Positions 9,301-16,881 of a DNA stretch of 29,652 bases are shown here, piece after piece; the first letter of the stretch is position 1; each line of letters begins with the position of its first letter. The notes beneath the pieces were generated by a model. That model worked only from the letters and a program-made list of their open reading frames with translations, was not told where the DNA came from and did no database searches. Made by a program: the position numbers and the translations under genes. The DNA comes from a virus. The DNA lies in IMG/VR virus record IMGVR_UViG_3300025276_000146, positions 1 to 29,652 of that record; one strand, 5' to 3'.

Positions 9301-10187
9301 TTTGTTTTGTCTATTTTAAGTGTGATGACACCTGCGTTAACTCTTGATAGTTCAACGAAGGATGTTCCCAATACTGAATCTAAAGTGTGTTTACCTAATG
9401 TTAGATTGAATTGTAAACGGTCAGCACCAACTGCGTTTTCGTTTGTTGTTCCCGAGGCGTTATCTTCTAGAGATGTATCAGCTGATGATGTTACTAATGT
9501 TTCAACAATGTCTAAACCCACTCTGAAAGAAGGTGAACCATTGTATTTTTCTAACATTAATGTTTGTTTTGCAACCTTGACAAAGAACCCTCTTACGAAT
9601 ACAATACCTTCTGATATTTCTGCAAGAGATGCTCTACCAGTTGGGGACTCTGATTTAGGTTGGACTTCGAAATCATTGTTCGATGCTGAATCAGCAGTAA
9701 CAGTACCATTTGCATCATAACCAACTAACTCTAATGTTTCTGTTGCAGAGAACATGAAGTCGGCACTAGCATTAGTACCTTGTTGAACTGGTCTAACAAA
9801 TAATGTTAGTTTATCTGCAGTAGTTTCTGCAGTAGATGTTACAACTTTTGCAACGACACCAGTAGTTTGACCTCTTACATACTTCTCATGAAATGATTCT
9901 CTGTATGTTTCTACTGAAGTGTCACCCGCTGAATTTGGGTTTGCAGCTTTTACTTTAACAAAGTAGATATCCATATCGATGTTCGTTTGAGCACCTTGGA
10001 TAATTGTTCCCTCTTCGAAGAAATGGTCACCCATTCTTTCAATTTGGTTTTGCAATATAGATTGAGACTGAGTTAACTCCCTTGCTTGCAGAGGACGGCC
10101 CGCACGATAAAGAACTTTATGGAACTTTTTATCTTCGGAAAAATCGTCGTAATAAGGTGTTATATTTAAGTCTGTCTTCTCTGCCAT
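3390..10187 (-). CDS. Giant DUF4815-like virion structural protein (2265 aa)
   Basis: The N-terminus (DLNITPYYDDF, then KFHKVLYRAGRPLQARELTQ and QSILQNQIERMGDHFF) has the signature I associate with DUF4815 proteins, large structural components near the baseplate of marine T4-like phages and relatives. The chain is mostly Ser/Thr/Gly-rich beta modules. At residues ~1560-1620 there is a Pro/Ile-rich segment (IPEIPIPILIPNIIPNIRF, then PTPPPLPP) that separates the N-terminal two thirds from a C-terminal part starting DRRDFSGLSIDRPLIQ. A GxxY-type module (VTDVNILKCGQNYTTGDSI) lies near residues 1895-1940. The gene occupies the place of T4 genes 9/10 after gp8 and probably supplies the peripheral wedge or fibre-attachment structure. 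The start is ATG 10187 with only a weak upstream purine tract. The DUF assignment is from memory of the N-terminal motif. Confidence 0.85.
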   Translation of the reverse strand: MAEKTDLNITPYYDDFSEDKKFHKVLYRAGRPLQARELTQSQSILQNQIERMGDHFFEEGTIIQGAQTNIDMDIYFVKVKAANPNSAGDTSVETYRESFHEKYVRGQTTGVVAKVVTSTAETTADKLTLFVRPVQQGTNASADFMFSATETLELVGYDANGTVTADSASNNDFEVQPKSESPTGRASLAEISEGIVFVRGFFVKVAKQTLMLEKYNGSPSFRVGLDIVETLVTSSADTSLEDNASGTTNENAVGADRLQFNLTLGKHTLDSVLGTSFVELSRVNAGVITLKIDKTKYAEIENTLARRTFDANGDFVVSQFTASMRQHLDDGTNLGFYTKNNGGEEARFVFMVSPGKAYVRGYEIDKVGTTTLNIPKARTTESLTGVSAPIRLGNKLRVFNAHGLPEFGNEVGSDVIDPHNPALLHDGLAASAGLNIGTCRIRNVDHVSGVDSSDVYGTDAVFNLYLFDIKMFTKITGTQTNTFVAGDKVTGSVSGASAIVHHIDGSGSSAGLYVHDVQGVFTTSDAITAIGTGNTATITAANNTAIRAYNLDRARSILQTPNVVAREIFKADISLTLDNVVTGTVTMSTGSATVTGFATQFAKELKEGDKLLDQAGTINQVLSVQSETSLTLTAVGSSTYSGNAIRRRAKLYDQNQTANIHSFPRDWVKTHTPLTSKVRRQVSKQVGGTSIQIVTNAGEQFDSRTTDNFAISVREAIGGGYNAGDIINIEDLSPNVTTSGNTQTLTLTVPSGNNTAIIDATYTVIVASPTARGKTLSQARCLKVSLPRSSNGHYGTAYDDKDISFGVADVHKIVAVYEGVDGTPITPNGIITTTSGTFVNYETFIGQTSGARACLIKNGGGTKSYWYYKSTDGEVFSASETVVGQTSLATGTMPLATGLETGSLDIKDRYFFDNGQRDGYYDLSKLTLKPGQPTPNGPLLIVFDYFRVSGGGDFFDVSSYSTIDYSDIPVYSPNKVDLGGLEPDGTYELSDALDFRPVVGQILGTSSFGTTDNDPSSPVDLSDNSNGAYYAPFGYESGRSFLGARTGITSTGANSVDVPVSGSAVTGNISFYVGRIDKVFLHKKGKFEISQGTPALSPTKPTALDDCIQMFEMKIPPYTNKLSDISVRSFDHRRYTMKDIGKINNRVTNLERITSLSLLEKDTQTKQILDAEGFDRYKSGFLVDNFRGHKIGDVNHPDYNCAIDTKTGMLRPKSFTQFFGVTQNLGASSNYQRTGDMITLPYSEVSYVNQTKASRSINVNPYHVFAFIGNIKLSPDTDIWQDTDRLPDVRVNREGNFDALMSTNANALGTVWNSWQTTWAGEPSTVSSEVQATSNGSWSGDPLQGGEWIAGLQVSRELTDTPEIQTRTGVSTSVVEDFVETRNDRIVSMSLIPFIRTRLITVDATNLKPNSNHYFYFDNINVNKFVRPYSSTYAQTPDSFVEGSSDEDFLTLAANLPLQCKTDGNGRLRAVFVLPNNATQRFPTGQRDFRITSSFYNMANPASQGNAMYTAQGILQASQTEVVSTRNGRVIREDRSATRDFSRRGERLNSEVHDTTAPDLPPVNEIPIDNIPVIIDIFIPEIPIPILIPNIIPNIRFIPPVISLPTPPPLPPAVPFIDRRDFSGLSIDRPLIQILNGGEMRGWGDPLAQSFLVDAQGGMDMTSIDLFFSTKDTFMPCSVQIRNMVNGYPGQIVMPFSDVTKNPADINTSADGSVKTTFTFDSAVHLEQDNEYCFVVYSNSNEYECFISRMGETDIVTAEVISGQPYAGSLFMSQNASTWTAEQTDDLKFNMKVAKYDITKIGNVNFENDAIPATKLQLNPIETFADKKIKVYSYQHGFYDDTSSKDNVTLAGIVADKKNSAVLVTSFSTTGSGTLPADATIDCTNDVHSGGTGSGIKFEVIVASGAVTDVNILKCGQNYTTGDSIVITDMGTGTAEVTVVLGTVEDTLGGCPLSSLNKLHLASTMADRGIDSFRITPSVSSYSFSASYAFDSTIGGGSSATATRNYYFDALHTMIPSVQLKGTIISANVLTTPQYSPEGSINGTVYTRNLTNKFVTLNDNVFMDAPAIVASPENEELNMSSQKSFNLQLQLMSFNPNISPMIDVQTCGCLGIANRINNIDSATSKKVNTTTNSLPSGSVYVPSTESEGDNNVMVYVTRKVNLKTPATSIKVICDVFRPPTTEVKLMYKIIKNDEETLLDDVGFEYFNTTGAPDVATEADARNFKEYEFTVNNLPEFSGFVVKIVGQGQNTSVVPAVTALRCMALA

Positions 10188-10215
10188 AGTCTTTTAGCCT
10201 TGTATAAAATGTAAA

Positions 10216-10229
10216 GGGGATTACTCCCC
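10216..10229 (-). terminator. GNRA hairpin after gp8, possible weak terminator
   Basis: On the minus strand GGGGA-GTAA-TCCCC forms a 5-bp G/C-rich stem with a GNRA tetraloop, 4 nt after the gp8 stop codon and followed by TTTACATTTT. The T tract is interrupted, so this could equally be an mRNA-stabilising or processing hairpin between gp8 and the giant gene. Confidence 0.35.
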
Positions 10230-10233
10230 AGTA

Positions 10234-11700
10234 TTACATTTCAATAATTAATTTAATATCTTCTATTTGGTCTGCAGCCCTTGAAACAGCACCACGATTC
10301 TCAATGTACATGATGTTGCCAGAGTAATGTTCTACTTCGGGATGTGCAGCAGATACTGCTGAGACGGTACCAATGTTTGCACCAGCCTTATAGACTACGT
10401 CAGCATTGGCGAAGTTGAAATACCCACCTTCTGAGTTTGCAACTGGAATGTGAGATACCACTGTACCGTTTATAGAAACGATTCTTGATACTGCAGTTCC
10501 TGCTACATCTGAGCTTGAATCTGTGATAAGGTCATCGGGAGATAGACCTGTAACACTTGATAGTGTCATCTGTGAATAAGCAGTCATTGAAGTGTCTGAA
10601 CCTATAATTGTTGTACCATTTTTGAATGGGTCTTGCACCAATCCAATTCTTCTAAAGTCGTTATCTGTTGGGAAGTCTCCACCACCTTCACCGAACTCAA
10701 ATCTAGAGTTGATGATTATGTAGTTTCCACCTAATTCTTCTACTGGGTCTGCACCGTGTCCAATGATTGGTGATACGATTACCTTAATGACGCCTGATGA
10801 ACCACCACCGATTCCACTGATACCAGCAACATCGATAGTTGCACGTCTGTATCCCGAACCTACAGTTGTTACTGTTGCATGTGTGATTGCTCCACTTGAT
10901 ACGTGTACTGAAACTTTACCTAGTGAACCATCTCCGTCGATTGCAACATTTGCGTATGTACCATCTGTATAACCCGAACCTGCTGAAGTTACAACGGCAT
11001 GATTTGCTCCACCGTCTACTGCATCTTTTTCAACATCGTACTGTGCTGTAGAATCATCTGTTGCTACAGTTCCTAATGCACCGTTAGTACCAGTACCGTA
11101 AATCTCTGATTGAGCTCCGATTGTTTTAACTGGGATAAAGTCATTAGTTACGAATTTGATTACGTCTGAAGCAGAGATTGAGTACATATATTTCCATACA
11201 TATCCTCTACCTGTTCCTGCGCCTGAATCTGCAAGTGTTAATAAGGTTGTTGAAGATGTACCAGTAGGTTTGACGCTTGAGGCAACAACAGCACCATCTG
11301 AATCTCTACCAGTTCTTATACATTTGTATACGTTGTACTCTTCTGTCATCACATAAAATCTAGAATCGTAAATATTTGAGGCACTAGTTGCAGTGGATGT
11401 GTTTGTTGCACTTACATCATGCTGATATTCGTCATAGGTTGTGTTAGTAGTCCAGTTATATCTGACTAAACCATGAGTTACGTCTGAATTAGGCACCTTC
11501 TTAAGTGCAATCATGTCTGACCATGCGTCTAACTCTTCACCAACTGAGTTTGCTGGTGCAGTAGGAACTGCATCGTTCGGCCAAGCAAATGACCTTCCTA
11601 TGAATATGTATGTTGAAGAAGCGGTTTCTGCTGATGAGAAGTCTTCTTTGAATTGTTTCGCATTATGTGTACGAAACTTCTCTGTAATTATAGCTGCCAT
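10234..11700 (-). CDS. gp8: Baseplate wedge protein gp8 (488 aa)
   Basis: This is a homologue of T4 gp8, a wedge subunit. Matching landmarks are the N-terminal ITEKFRTHNAKQFKEDF, the FIGRSFAWPND segment, the DMIALKKVPNSDVTHGLVRY segment and the C-terminal SGNIMYIENRGAVSRAADQ followed by IEDIKLIIEM, which parallels the T4 C-terminus ending in a MIYMENRPP...DQTEEI pattern. It is longer than T4 gp8 (about 334 aa). The excess includes two tandem GSGY modules at residues ~235-290 (VVTSAGSGYTDGTY and TVTTVGSGYRRATI). The start is ATG 11700 with a good Shine-Dalgarno (GGGAGAG, ~8 nt upstream). A doubled late promoter lies ~32-52 nt upstream. It acts in the baseplate wedge with gp6, gp7 and gp53. Confidence 0.92.
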   Translation of the reverse strand: MAAIITEKFRTHNAKQFKEDFSSAETASSTYIFIGRSFAWPNDAVPTAPANSVGEELDAWSDMIALKKVPNSDVTHGLVRYNWTTNTTYDEYQHDVSATNTSTATSASNIYDSRFYVMTEEYNVYKCIRTGRDSDGAVVASSVKPTGTSSTTLLTLADSGAGTGRGYVWKYMYSISASDVIKFVTNDFIPVKTIGAQSEIYGTGTNGALGTVATDDSTAQYDVEKDAVDGGANHAVVTSAGSGYTDGTYANVAIDGDGSLGKVSVHVSSGAITHATVTTVGSGYRRATIDVAGISGIGGGSSGVIKVIVSPIIGHGADPVEELGGNYIIINSRFEFGEGGGDFPTDNDFRRIGLVQDPFKNGTTIIGSDTSMTAYSQMTLSSVTGLSPDDLITDSSSDVAGTAVSRIVSINGTVVSHIPVANSEGGYFNFANADVVYKAGANIGTVSAVSAAHPEVEHYSGNIMYIENRGAVSRAADQIEDIKLIIEM

Positions 11701-11731
11701 TTTAATATCTCTCCCGAAATTTTTATAATAC

Positions 11732-11752
11732 TATTTATTAATACTATTTATA
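11732..11752 (-). promoter_or_regulatory. Doubled T4-type late promoter for gp8
   Basis: The minus strand carries TATAAATA (11752-11745) and AATAAATA (11739-11732), each inside an exact 13-bp tandem repeat (plus strand taatactatttat at 11726-11738 and 11739-11751). The first matches the T4 late consensus perfectly, the second 7/8. They sit between the gp7 stop and the gp8 start, leaving a leader of about 40 nt or less with an SD. In T4 such sites are read by host polymerase with gp55, gp33 and the sliding clamp. Confidence 0.7.
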
Positions 11753-11755
11753 ACA

Positions 11756-14700
11756 CTAACCCGACTTAACATAAGCGGAATAGGTTAAATTTGTTCTTTT
11801 ATTTGCAAAACTCTTCTCATATTCGTCCGAATATCTTCTTGGGAAGTAGTTTTCGTAGTCACTTATTCTTATACCTTCATATTTAGGTGTTTCAATTAGG
11901 ACATTTCCAGTACCATTCTCTAAAACTATACCATCATGTCCTTCGAAAGTTAAGGTTCTATAGTCTGACATGTTAACTGCATGACTCAAAGTGATTTGAG
12001 TAGTACTAACTTTGGCTACAATTGTTGGAGCGGTATCTAAATTAGTTCCTAACACCTCATCTCCAACTTCAATCCTTGAATTGATTGCTGAACCGAAGTT
12101 TACCGTGGTAGAATTAACTACTGGGTTTGAAGTATGTTGTATTAATGTTCCATCTGAGTCACGATGACCTTCACCTTTCATATAGAAAGACATATCATAT
12201 GACTGCTGACTTGATAACATATTTAGTCGTCTTAATGTCGTTCCAAAACCGTAATTCTGTTCTGAAGCTGCATAAGTTTGAGTTCTTTCTGTTACAAAAT
12301 ACTCTTCTTCTCTTGTTGTTGTTGCATCTTCTAGTTCCATAGAATCATTATCTTCATATTGCATGATGTCTCCTTCCTCTGCAGCGGTATTCTGTGCATG
12401 GGTAGGTTCCATTTGCATGAAGTTATGAATTTGTTCTTGAACTATCTTTGAACCATCTTCTAATACTAGTCCTTCATCTCTAAGTGATTGGACTGAAGTC
12501 TGTACTTTACCATCCATAGAAGTTCTTGTTGGTAATGGTATAAGATTTGGTGGTGTTGATTGGTCATATACAGCACTGTTTATGTTTCCACCAATGCCTG
12601 AAATCTCTACGTGGTCTCCGTACTGGTCTGTTGGATATAAGGATACTACAGTTTCATAAATCGGAACAACCTTCGATGCTTTACCACCCATGTTGTCATG
12701 ACTCGAACAGAAATAATAAAGAGTAGTTGGTGTTGAACCATCTACAATTAATTGAGTCATGTTATACAAGTCGGCTGCATTATTATGGGCATAATGTATT
12801 ACACCAGTTGTGTGAAAGACTCCACCGTTATGTGTTCCTCTATCAGTTGTTGAAAATTTTAATGGGTGTGCTTTAGGTGTTGTAAAGAAGTATTGATACC
12901 CCTGTTGCATAACAAAAGCACCATTGTCATCTGCAATATCCATTACAAATTTACCACCGACCACTGTTACATTAACATGTGCATACTTCAGATTAGTATT
13001 AAGTCTAGTTGTCTTTCTTACTATTGGCGATGACTTAGAAACGATTCTTGTAATGTTTACATGTCGTTGTTGTAATCTAGTTGATACCTGTACTGGGTCT
13101 GTTATAACCATTGATGATGAGTCATCAACCTCGTCACCGTCACTATCTTGGACTCCTGTAACTCTAAGTGTATCTGTGTCAAAAACACCATCTGAAATTG
13201 GTGAACCAGCATCATTATAGAATGTTATTGGTGCATTGATTCTCGCAGCTGGAATGAATCTCTCATCATTAATCTTACTCTCTGCTCTTGATAGTTCACT
13301 GATAAACTTGGTGAGACTTGAATTTGTATAGTCTTCATGACCAAATGGAATTCCATCCTCTTGACATATGTGATGCTCTTCATAAAGTTTACCGTCTACT
13401 TTAGTCTCAAGAACCAAGTAATCTGTAAGGTATATTTGTATAATTCTTTTTGATTCTTTAGAAGTGTGTGCAAAATTGTCTCTAGAGTTTTCATTCTCTA
13501 GTAGATGTATGTTTGATGGTGTATATAAGTCATGGTCAATTGCTAATCCATCCTCAAGAGCAAGATGGTCTTGTCCATCTCTATGAGATGTTTCTAACAG
13601 GACATTGTCTGTCGGGTGCAATTGCATTATAACCATAGGCACAAATGTTGATGTGAGTGCCATTGCATTTTCGGGATTTAGGTCTTCCTCGGAAAATCTT
13701 CCATCATAGATAGCCAAGTCTGTAGATTTTACAACGTTTTCAATTGCAACTTCACCAAAGAATATATGACCAGCTGGATGTAGTAAATCTTTAACCACAC
13801 TTCTCCATTTATTAATGGACTCACCAACTTTAACCACATAAGAATGTGATTGGTATCTATAGTTATCATGTATGTTGGCTGCAGAAGCATCCAACCAAGA
13901 TTTGTCACCTAGGAATTGTTCTTGTATTACACCTTCACCACCAAAAGTACCACGACCATTATATGGAGTGTCAATTAATACGGTGAATGAGTCCACATTT
14001 TCGAATGCACATCTTTCGTTCTCTAAGAATGACCCTTTTAAATTTGTGTACTTAAGTACGTGTCTGTCTTGGTCATATCTAACAACGGTTGCACTTGCAC
14101 CCGAGATATCACCAGTAAATTTCAAACCAGTGTTCAAATTTCCAGTTGGAGTGGTAATCAACATAGGGAATGTTGAAGTAGGACTTGCTACTGCATCTGA
14201 ATTAAATCTGTTACCTTGGTTTAGTATGTTTAAACTTTCAATTGCACCAATAGTATCTGAGTATACAAATAGTTTTGCACCGTTACCTGTTGCAACATTA
14301 TTGTTAACAATGATGGTTGTTGCTAGAGATGTACCACCTTTGACTAGTTTTGTATTTACAAATACACCTGTATGTGTACTGTCTCTTAGGACTGTAATTC
14401 TGTTTAAGGATACATCTATTTCTAAAATCCTTGCTGTGGCAGTGGTACTTCCACTTTCTATCTGTTGTAATTGTTCACCTACTACCAATCCTGCTACAGA
14501 TTTAGCAAAGATATGTCCGCCTGGATATGCTTTAGGAAGAGTATGGTAACCAGCACCACCGTCTGTAATTACGACTTCTCTAATTCTTCCATCGGTTGAT
14601 GAATAGTTAATTACTGTACTATCTTCATAAACCATTCTGTAGTATTCGATAACAATCTCTACTACATCACCAGCATTTGTTGGTTCTGTGAATACTACTC

Positions 14701-16357
14701 TATCGTTTTTATGTGAGTAGTCATGAACTGTATGTGAAGTATTAGCCTTTCTTTCTATTCCATTTTTGAATACTGTTATTGAGTTATCATTGAAGAATAA
14801 ACTCTTACCATGAATATCATTACCATTGAAAAGTGTTTGTCCAGCAGTTGCAATGTATTCATATTGTCCAAATGTTTCATGGTTTTCTTGGATGACCTCG
14901 TCACCTACAGAACCCAATACAGCAGCTGCACCCGAACCTCCAGTGGCAAAATTGTCAAAGACAATCATCTCTCCACCTTCGTAATTGGTTCCACCTGTTT
15001 CTATATAAATCTTTTTAACACCACCTAAAGATAGACCATTAATGGATGTTACTGCTTCTATAGTATCAGTGTCATCTTTTGCACCAAGGAAGTTAATCTT
15101 ATCCCCTTGTGAGTACATGGAACCCGCGGTTCCACCTTCCATTAGAACACCGCCACCGTCTTCCCATAATAGGTCAAACTCTACAGCTTCTTGTAATAGA
15201 CTGAACCCATCTTCCTGTAGTACAAGTGACCCATCTTCCAATGCCATTGCACCGTCTTCAGAATCTACTGAGATGTATGTTGCTGATGCATCATGATTTA
15301 TAGAATGGACTAGACCTTGTAGAGTTGCAGTCTCGATTGTTATACCGTCTCTGTCAACTAAGTCAACTAATTTCCCAGCAGTAAATGTTCCTTTATGATT
15401 GTCTGTAATCTCTAGTGAGTATTCATCGTTTTCTACAGAAGTAACAAACACTGCTTCGATAATACTCTCTGCTTGAACTACTGTCTTGGTATCATTTTTA
15501 TACTCTATTATCTTATCTGTGGCAACTGGAATGTTACCAACCTTTGTCATCTTAACATTGACTCTTCTCTTCTGAGAGTAGTTAGAATCGGATGCAAATA
15601 TAGTTTCGTTATAAGGGTATCGCACCGTTGCATCTTGACCATAGATAAGTCTCATTAAGAATTTTAATGAATCTTCTGTACCCTTTTGTTGGTATAGGTC
15701 TTTGATGTTTTTGATTGTAAGTCTTTTGTTTACTGTAAGACCCAAATCGAAAGATGGTGCTAAATCTTTTTGGAAGTAGTCTAAAAACTCTTCCGTTGTA
15801 TGGTCGATATCAGAATAATCTAATAGTCGATTGTTTGCGAGAATGCTATTCTCTTTGTACGATTTTACAGTAGCAGTTTGTCTACCTTGTCGTCCAGTTA
15901 TGGTTTCACTTTTTGCAAAACCTGTTCCCGATATTGTTTTTATGTATAATGTTTTACCATTAATTACCGTAATCTCTGCAACTGTTTTAGTCTTAGAACC
16001 CACAATATACTCACCAACTGTAAGTGGCATTGCCAATATCTTGTTGTTGCTAGAGTCTAATTCTGCTTTGTTGTCTTGGGGGTTAGTTGCACTTTGTTCA
16101 TATCTAATTTTTGACGTTTCTTCGTCGGGTGATGGTGAGACGGTAGCAGTTTCCAATAACATGGAACCTGTACCGTCTTCATTTAAAACACCATCTATGT
16201 CACTCACTACATCGAGTGTTAAGATTTCTGCTTCTAGATATTCAAAGTATGCATTGAGGAAAGCCTCAAACATTGGAGACTCTTCCTTCAAATACTCGGG
16301 AAGTAATGAAGGAAGTCTCTGACTTAGTTTATCTATAGAATATTCTTGGTGTGACAT
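11756..16357 (-). CDS. gp7: gp7-like baseplate wedge protein with added domains (1533 aa)
   Basis: Position between gp6 and gp8 is that of T4 gene 7. The conserved core is recognisable: LPEYLKEESPMFEAFLNAYF (residues 19-38), KNIKDLYQQKGTEDSLKFLM around 215-240, parallel to T4 gp7 STKGIEASYKFLFKVLY, and KWRSVVKDLLHPAGHIFFGE near 850-870, parallel to T4 RWKSDVIRFVHPVGFGF. Inserted or appended are an AGQTLFNGNDI beta module (~500-575), GGTNY and GGAGY modules, scattered LEDG/LLxE motifs, and a cupredoxin-like domain (~1125-1230) with H1164, C1217, H1220 and M1223. The C-terminus ends with RRYSDEYEKSFANKRTNL. It is much larger than T4 gp7 (about 1030 aa), and the core lies at the N-terminus instead of being preceded by a large N-terminal region. 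Confidence 0.85.
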   Translation of the reverse strand: MSHQEYSIDKLSQRLPSLLPEYLKEESPMFEAFLNAYFEYLEAEILTLDVVSDIDGVLNEDGTGSMLLETATVSPSPDEETSKIRYEQSATNPQDNKAELDSSNNKILAMPLTVGEYIVGSKTKTVAEITVINGKTLYIKTISGTGFAKSETITGRQGRQTATVKSYKENSILANNRLLDYSDIDHTTEEFLDYFQKDLAPSFDLGLTVNKRLTIKNIKDLYQQKGTEDSLKFLMRLIYGQDATVRYPYNETIFASDSNYSQKRRVNVKMTKVGNIPVATDKIIEYKNDTKTVVQAESIIEAVFVTSVENDEYSLEITDNHKGTFTAGKLVDLVDRDGITIETATLQGLVHSINHDASATYISVDSEDGAMALEDGSLVLQEDGFSLLQEAVEFDLLWEDGGGVLMEGGTAGSMYSQGDKINFLGAKDDTDTIEAVTSINGLSLGGVKKIYIETGGTNYEGGEMIVFDNFATGGSGAAAVLGSVGDEVIQENHETFGQYEYIATAGQTLFNGNDIHGKSLFFNDNSITVFKNGIERKANTSHTVHDYSHKNDRVVFTEPTNAGDVVEIVIEYYRMVYEDSTVINYSSTDGRIREVVITDGGAGYHTLPKAYPGGHIFAKSVAGLVVGEQLQQIESGSTTATARILEIDVSLNRITVLRDSTHTGVFVNTKLVKGGTSLATTIIVNNNVATGNGAKLFVYSDTIGAIESLNILNQGNRFNSDAVASPTSTFPMLITTPTGNLNTGLKFTGDISGASATVVRYDQDRHVLKYTNLKGSFLENERCAFENVDSFTVLIDTPYNGRGTFGGEGVIQEQFLGDKSWLDASAANIHDNYRYQSHSYVVKVGESINKWRSVVKDLLHPAGHIFFGEVAIENVVKSTDLAIYDGRFSEEDLNPENAMALTSTFVPMVIMQLHPTDNVLLETSHRDGQDHLALEDGLAIDHDLYTPSNIHLLENENSRDNFAHTSKESKRIIQIYLTDYLVLETKVDGKLYEEHHICQEDGIPFGHEDYTNSSLTKFISELSRAESKINDERFIPAARINAPITFYNDAGSPISDGVFDTDTLRVTGVQDSDGDEVDDSSSMVITDPVQVSTRLQQRHVNITRIVSKSSPIVRKTTRLNTNLKYAHVNVTVVGGKFVMDIADDNGAFVMQQGYQYFFTTPKAHPLKFSTTDRGTHNGGVFHTTGVIHYAHNNAADLYNMTQLIVDGSTPTTLYYFCSSHDNMGGKASKVVPIYETVVSLYPTDQYGDHVEISGIGGNINSAVYDQSTPPNLIPLPTRTSMDGKVQTSVQSLRDEGLVLEDGSKIVQEQIHNFMQMEPTHAQNTAAEEGDIMQYEDNDSMELEDATTTREEEYFVTERTQTYAASEQNYGFGTTLRRLNMLSSQQSYDMSFYMKGEGHRDSDGTLIQHTSNPVVNSTTVNFGSAINSRIEVGDEVLGTNLDTAPTIVAKVSTTQITLSHAVNMSDYRTLTFEGHDGIVLENGTGNVLIETPKYEGIRISDYENYFPRRYSDEYEKSFANKRTNLTYSAYVKSG

Positions 16358-16371
16358 ATTTTAGTTTAACC

Positions 16372-16845
16372 TTAACTTAAAGTTGCACCAGTAGATGAAA
16401 CTACGAACCATGAAGTTCCGTTCCACATTAACAATACTGCTTCTCCACGAGTATCTAACTTAATTTGCTCTGTACTGTCAGCTGAGTAACCCCAACTTGA
16501 AACAGTAATAGCAGCTTTATAAGTTGAAGCTGGTTCTGTTGAAGCAAGAATAACTTTTAACTGACCTACGTCTGTTCCGTTATCCAAAGTGAATGCCACA
16601 TCAGCACTGAATGCAGTACCATCAATGAACGTTGCAAAAGTTGATGCAAGGTTTGATGCTGTCGCTGTCAATGTTGCAATGTCATCGATTGCAATGTGTG
16701 TTGGAATGTTTTCAAACATCTGACCAATGGTCATCTTTTTGTTTACAGGAGTTCCGCCTGGATTGTCTACTATGTGCAATAAATCATCAGCACCGATTTC
16801 TGAATCAGCAACTGCTGTTAAAGCTGTTATTTTCTTGTCTGCCAT
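16372..16845 (-). CDS. Small fibre/decoration-like structural protein (157 aa)
   Basis: The protein begins MADKKITALTAVADSEIGAD and continues LLHIVDNPGGTPVNKKMTIG, an N-terminal motif common on phage fibre, whisker and decoration proteins that need a short anchoring segment. The rest is beta-rich and ends LMWNGTSWFVVSSTGATLS, like the tip domain of small trimeric fibres. A strong Shine-Dalgarno (AGGAG, ~8 nt before ATG 16845) contrasts with the weak site of the next gene, so high expression is plausible. It sits between gp6 and the gp7-like gene, with no T4 equivalent there. Function as a baseplate- or head-attached fibre is inferred. Confidence 0.8.
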   Translation of the reverse strand: MADKKITALTAVADSEIGADDLLHIVDNPGGTPVNKKMTIGQMFENIPTHIAIDDIATLTATASNLASTFATFIDGTAFSADVAFTLDNGTDVGQLKVILASTEPASTYKAAITVSSWGYSADSTEQIKLDTRGEAVLLMWNGTSWFVVSSTGATLS

Positions 16846-16881
16846 TTTTATTTCTCCTAAAATTGACTAATTTATTATAAA

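Noticed and set aside
9190-9720. 176-codon plus-strand frame inside the giant gene
   Set aside because: Antisense shadow of the DUF4815-like gene with no recognisable domain.
13872-14549. 225-codon plus-strand frame inside the gp7-like gene
   Set aside because: It is antisense to a well-supported gene, has an unnatural composition and no ribosome binding site; a shadow frame.
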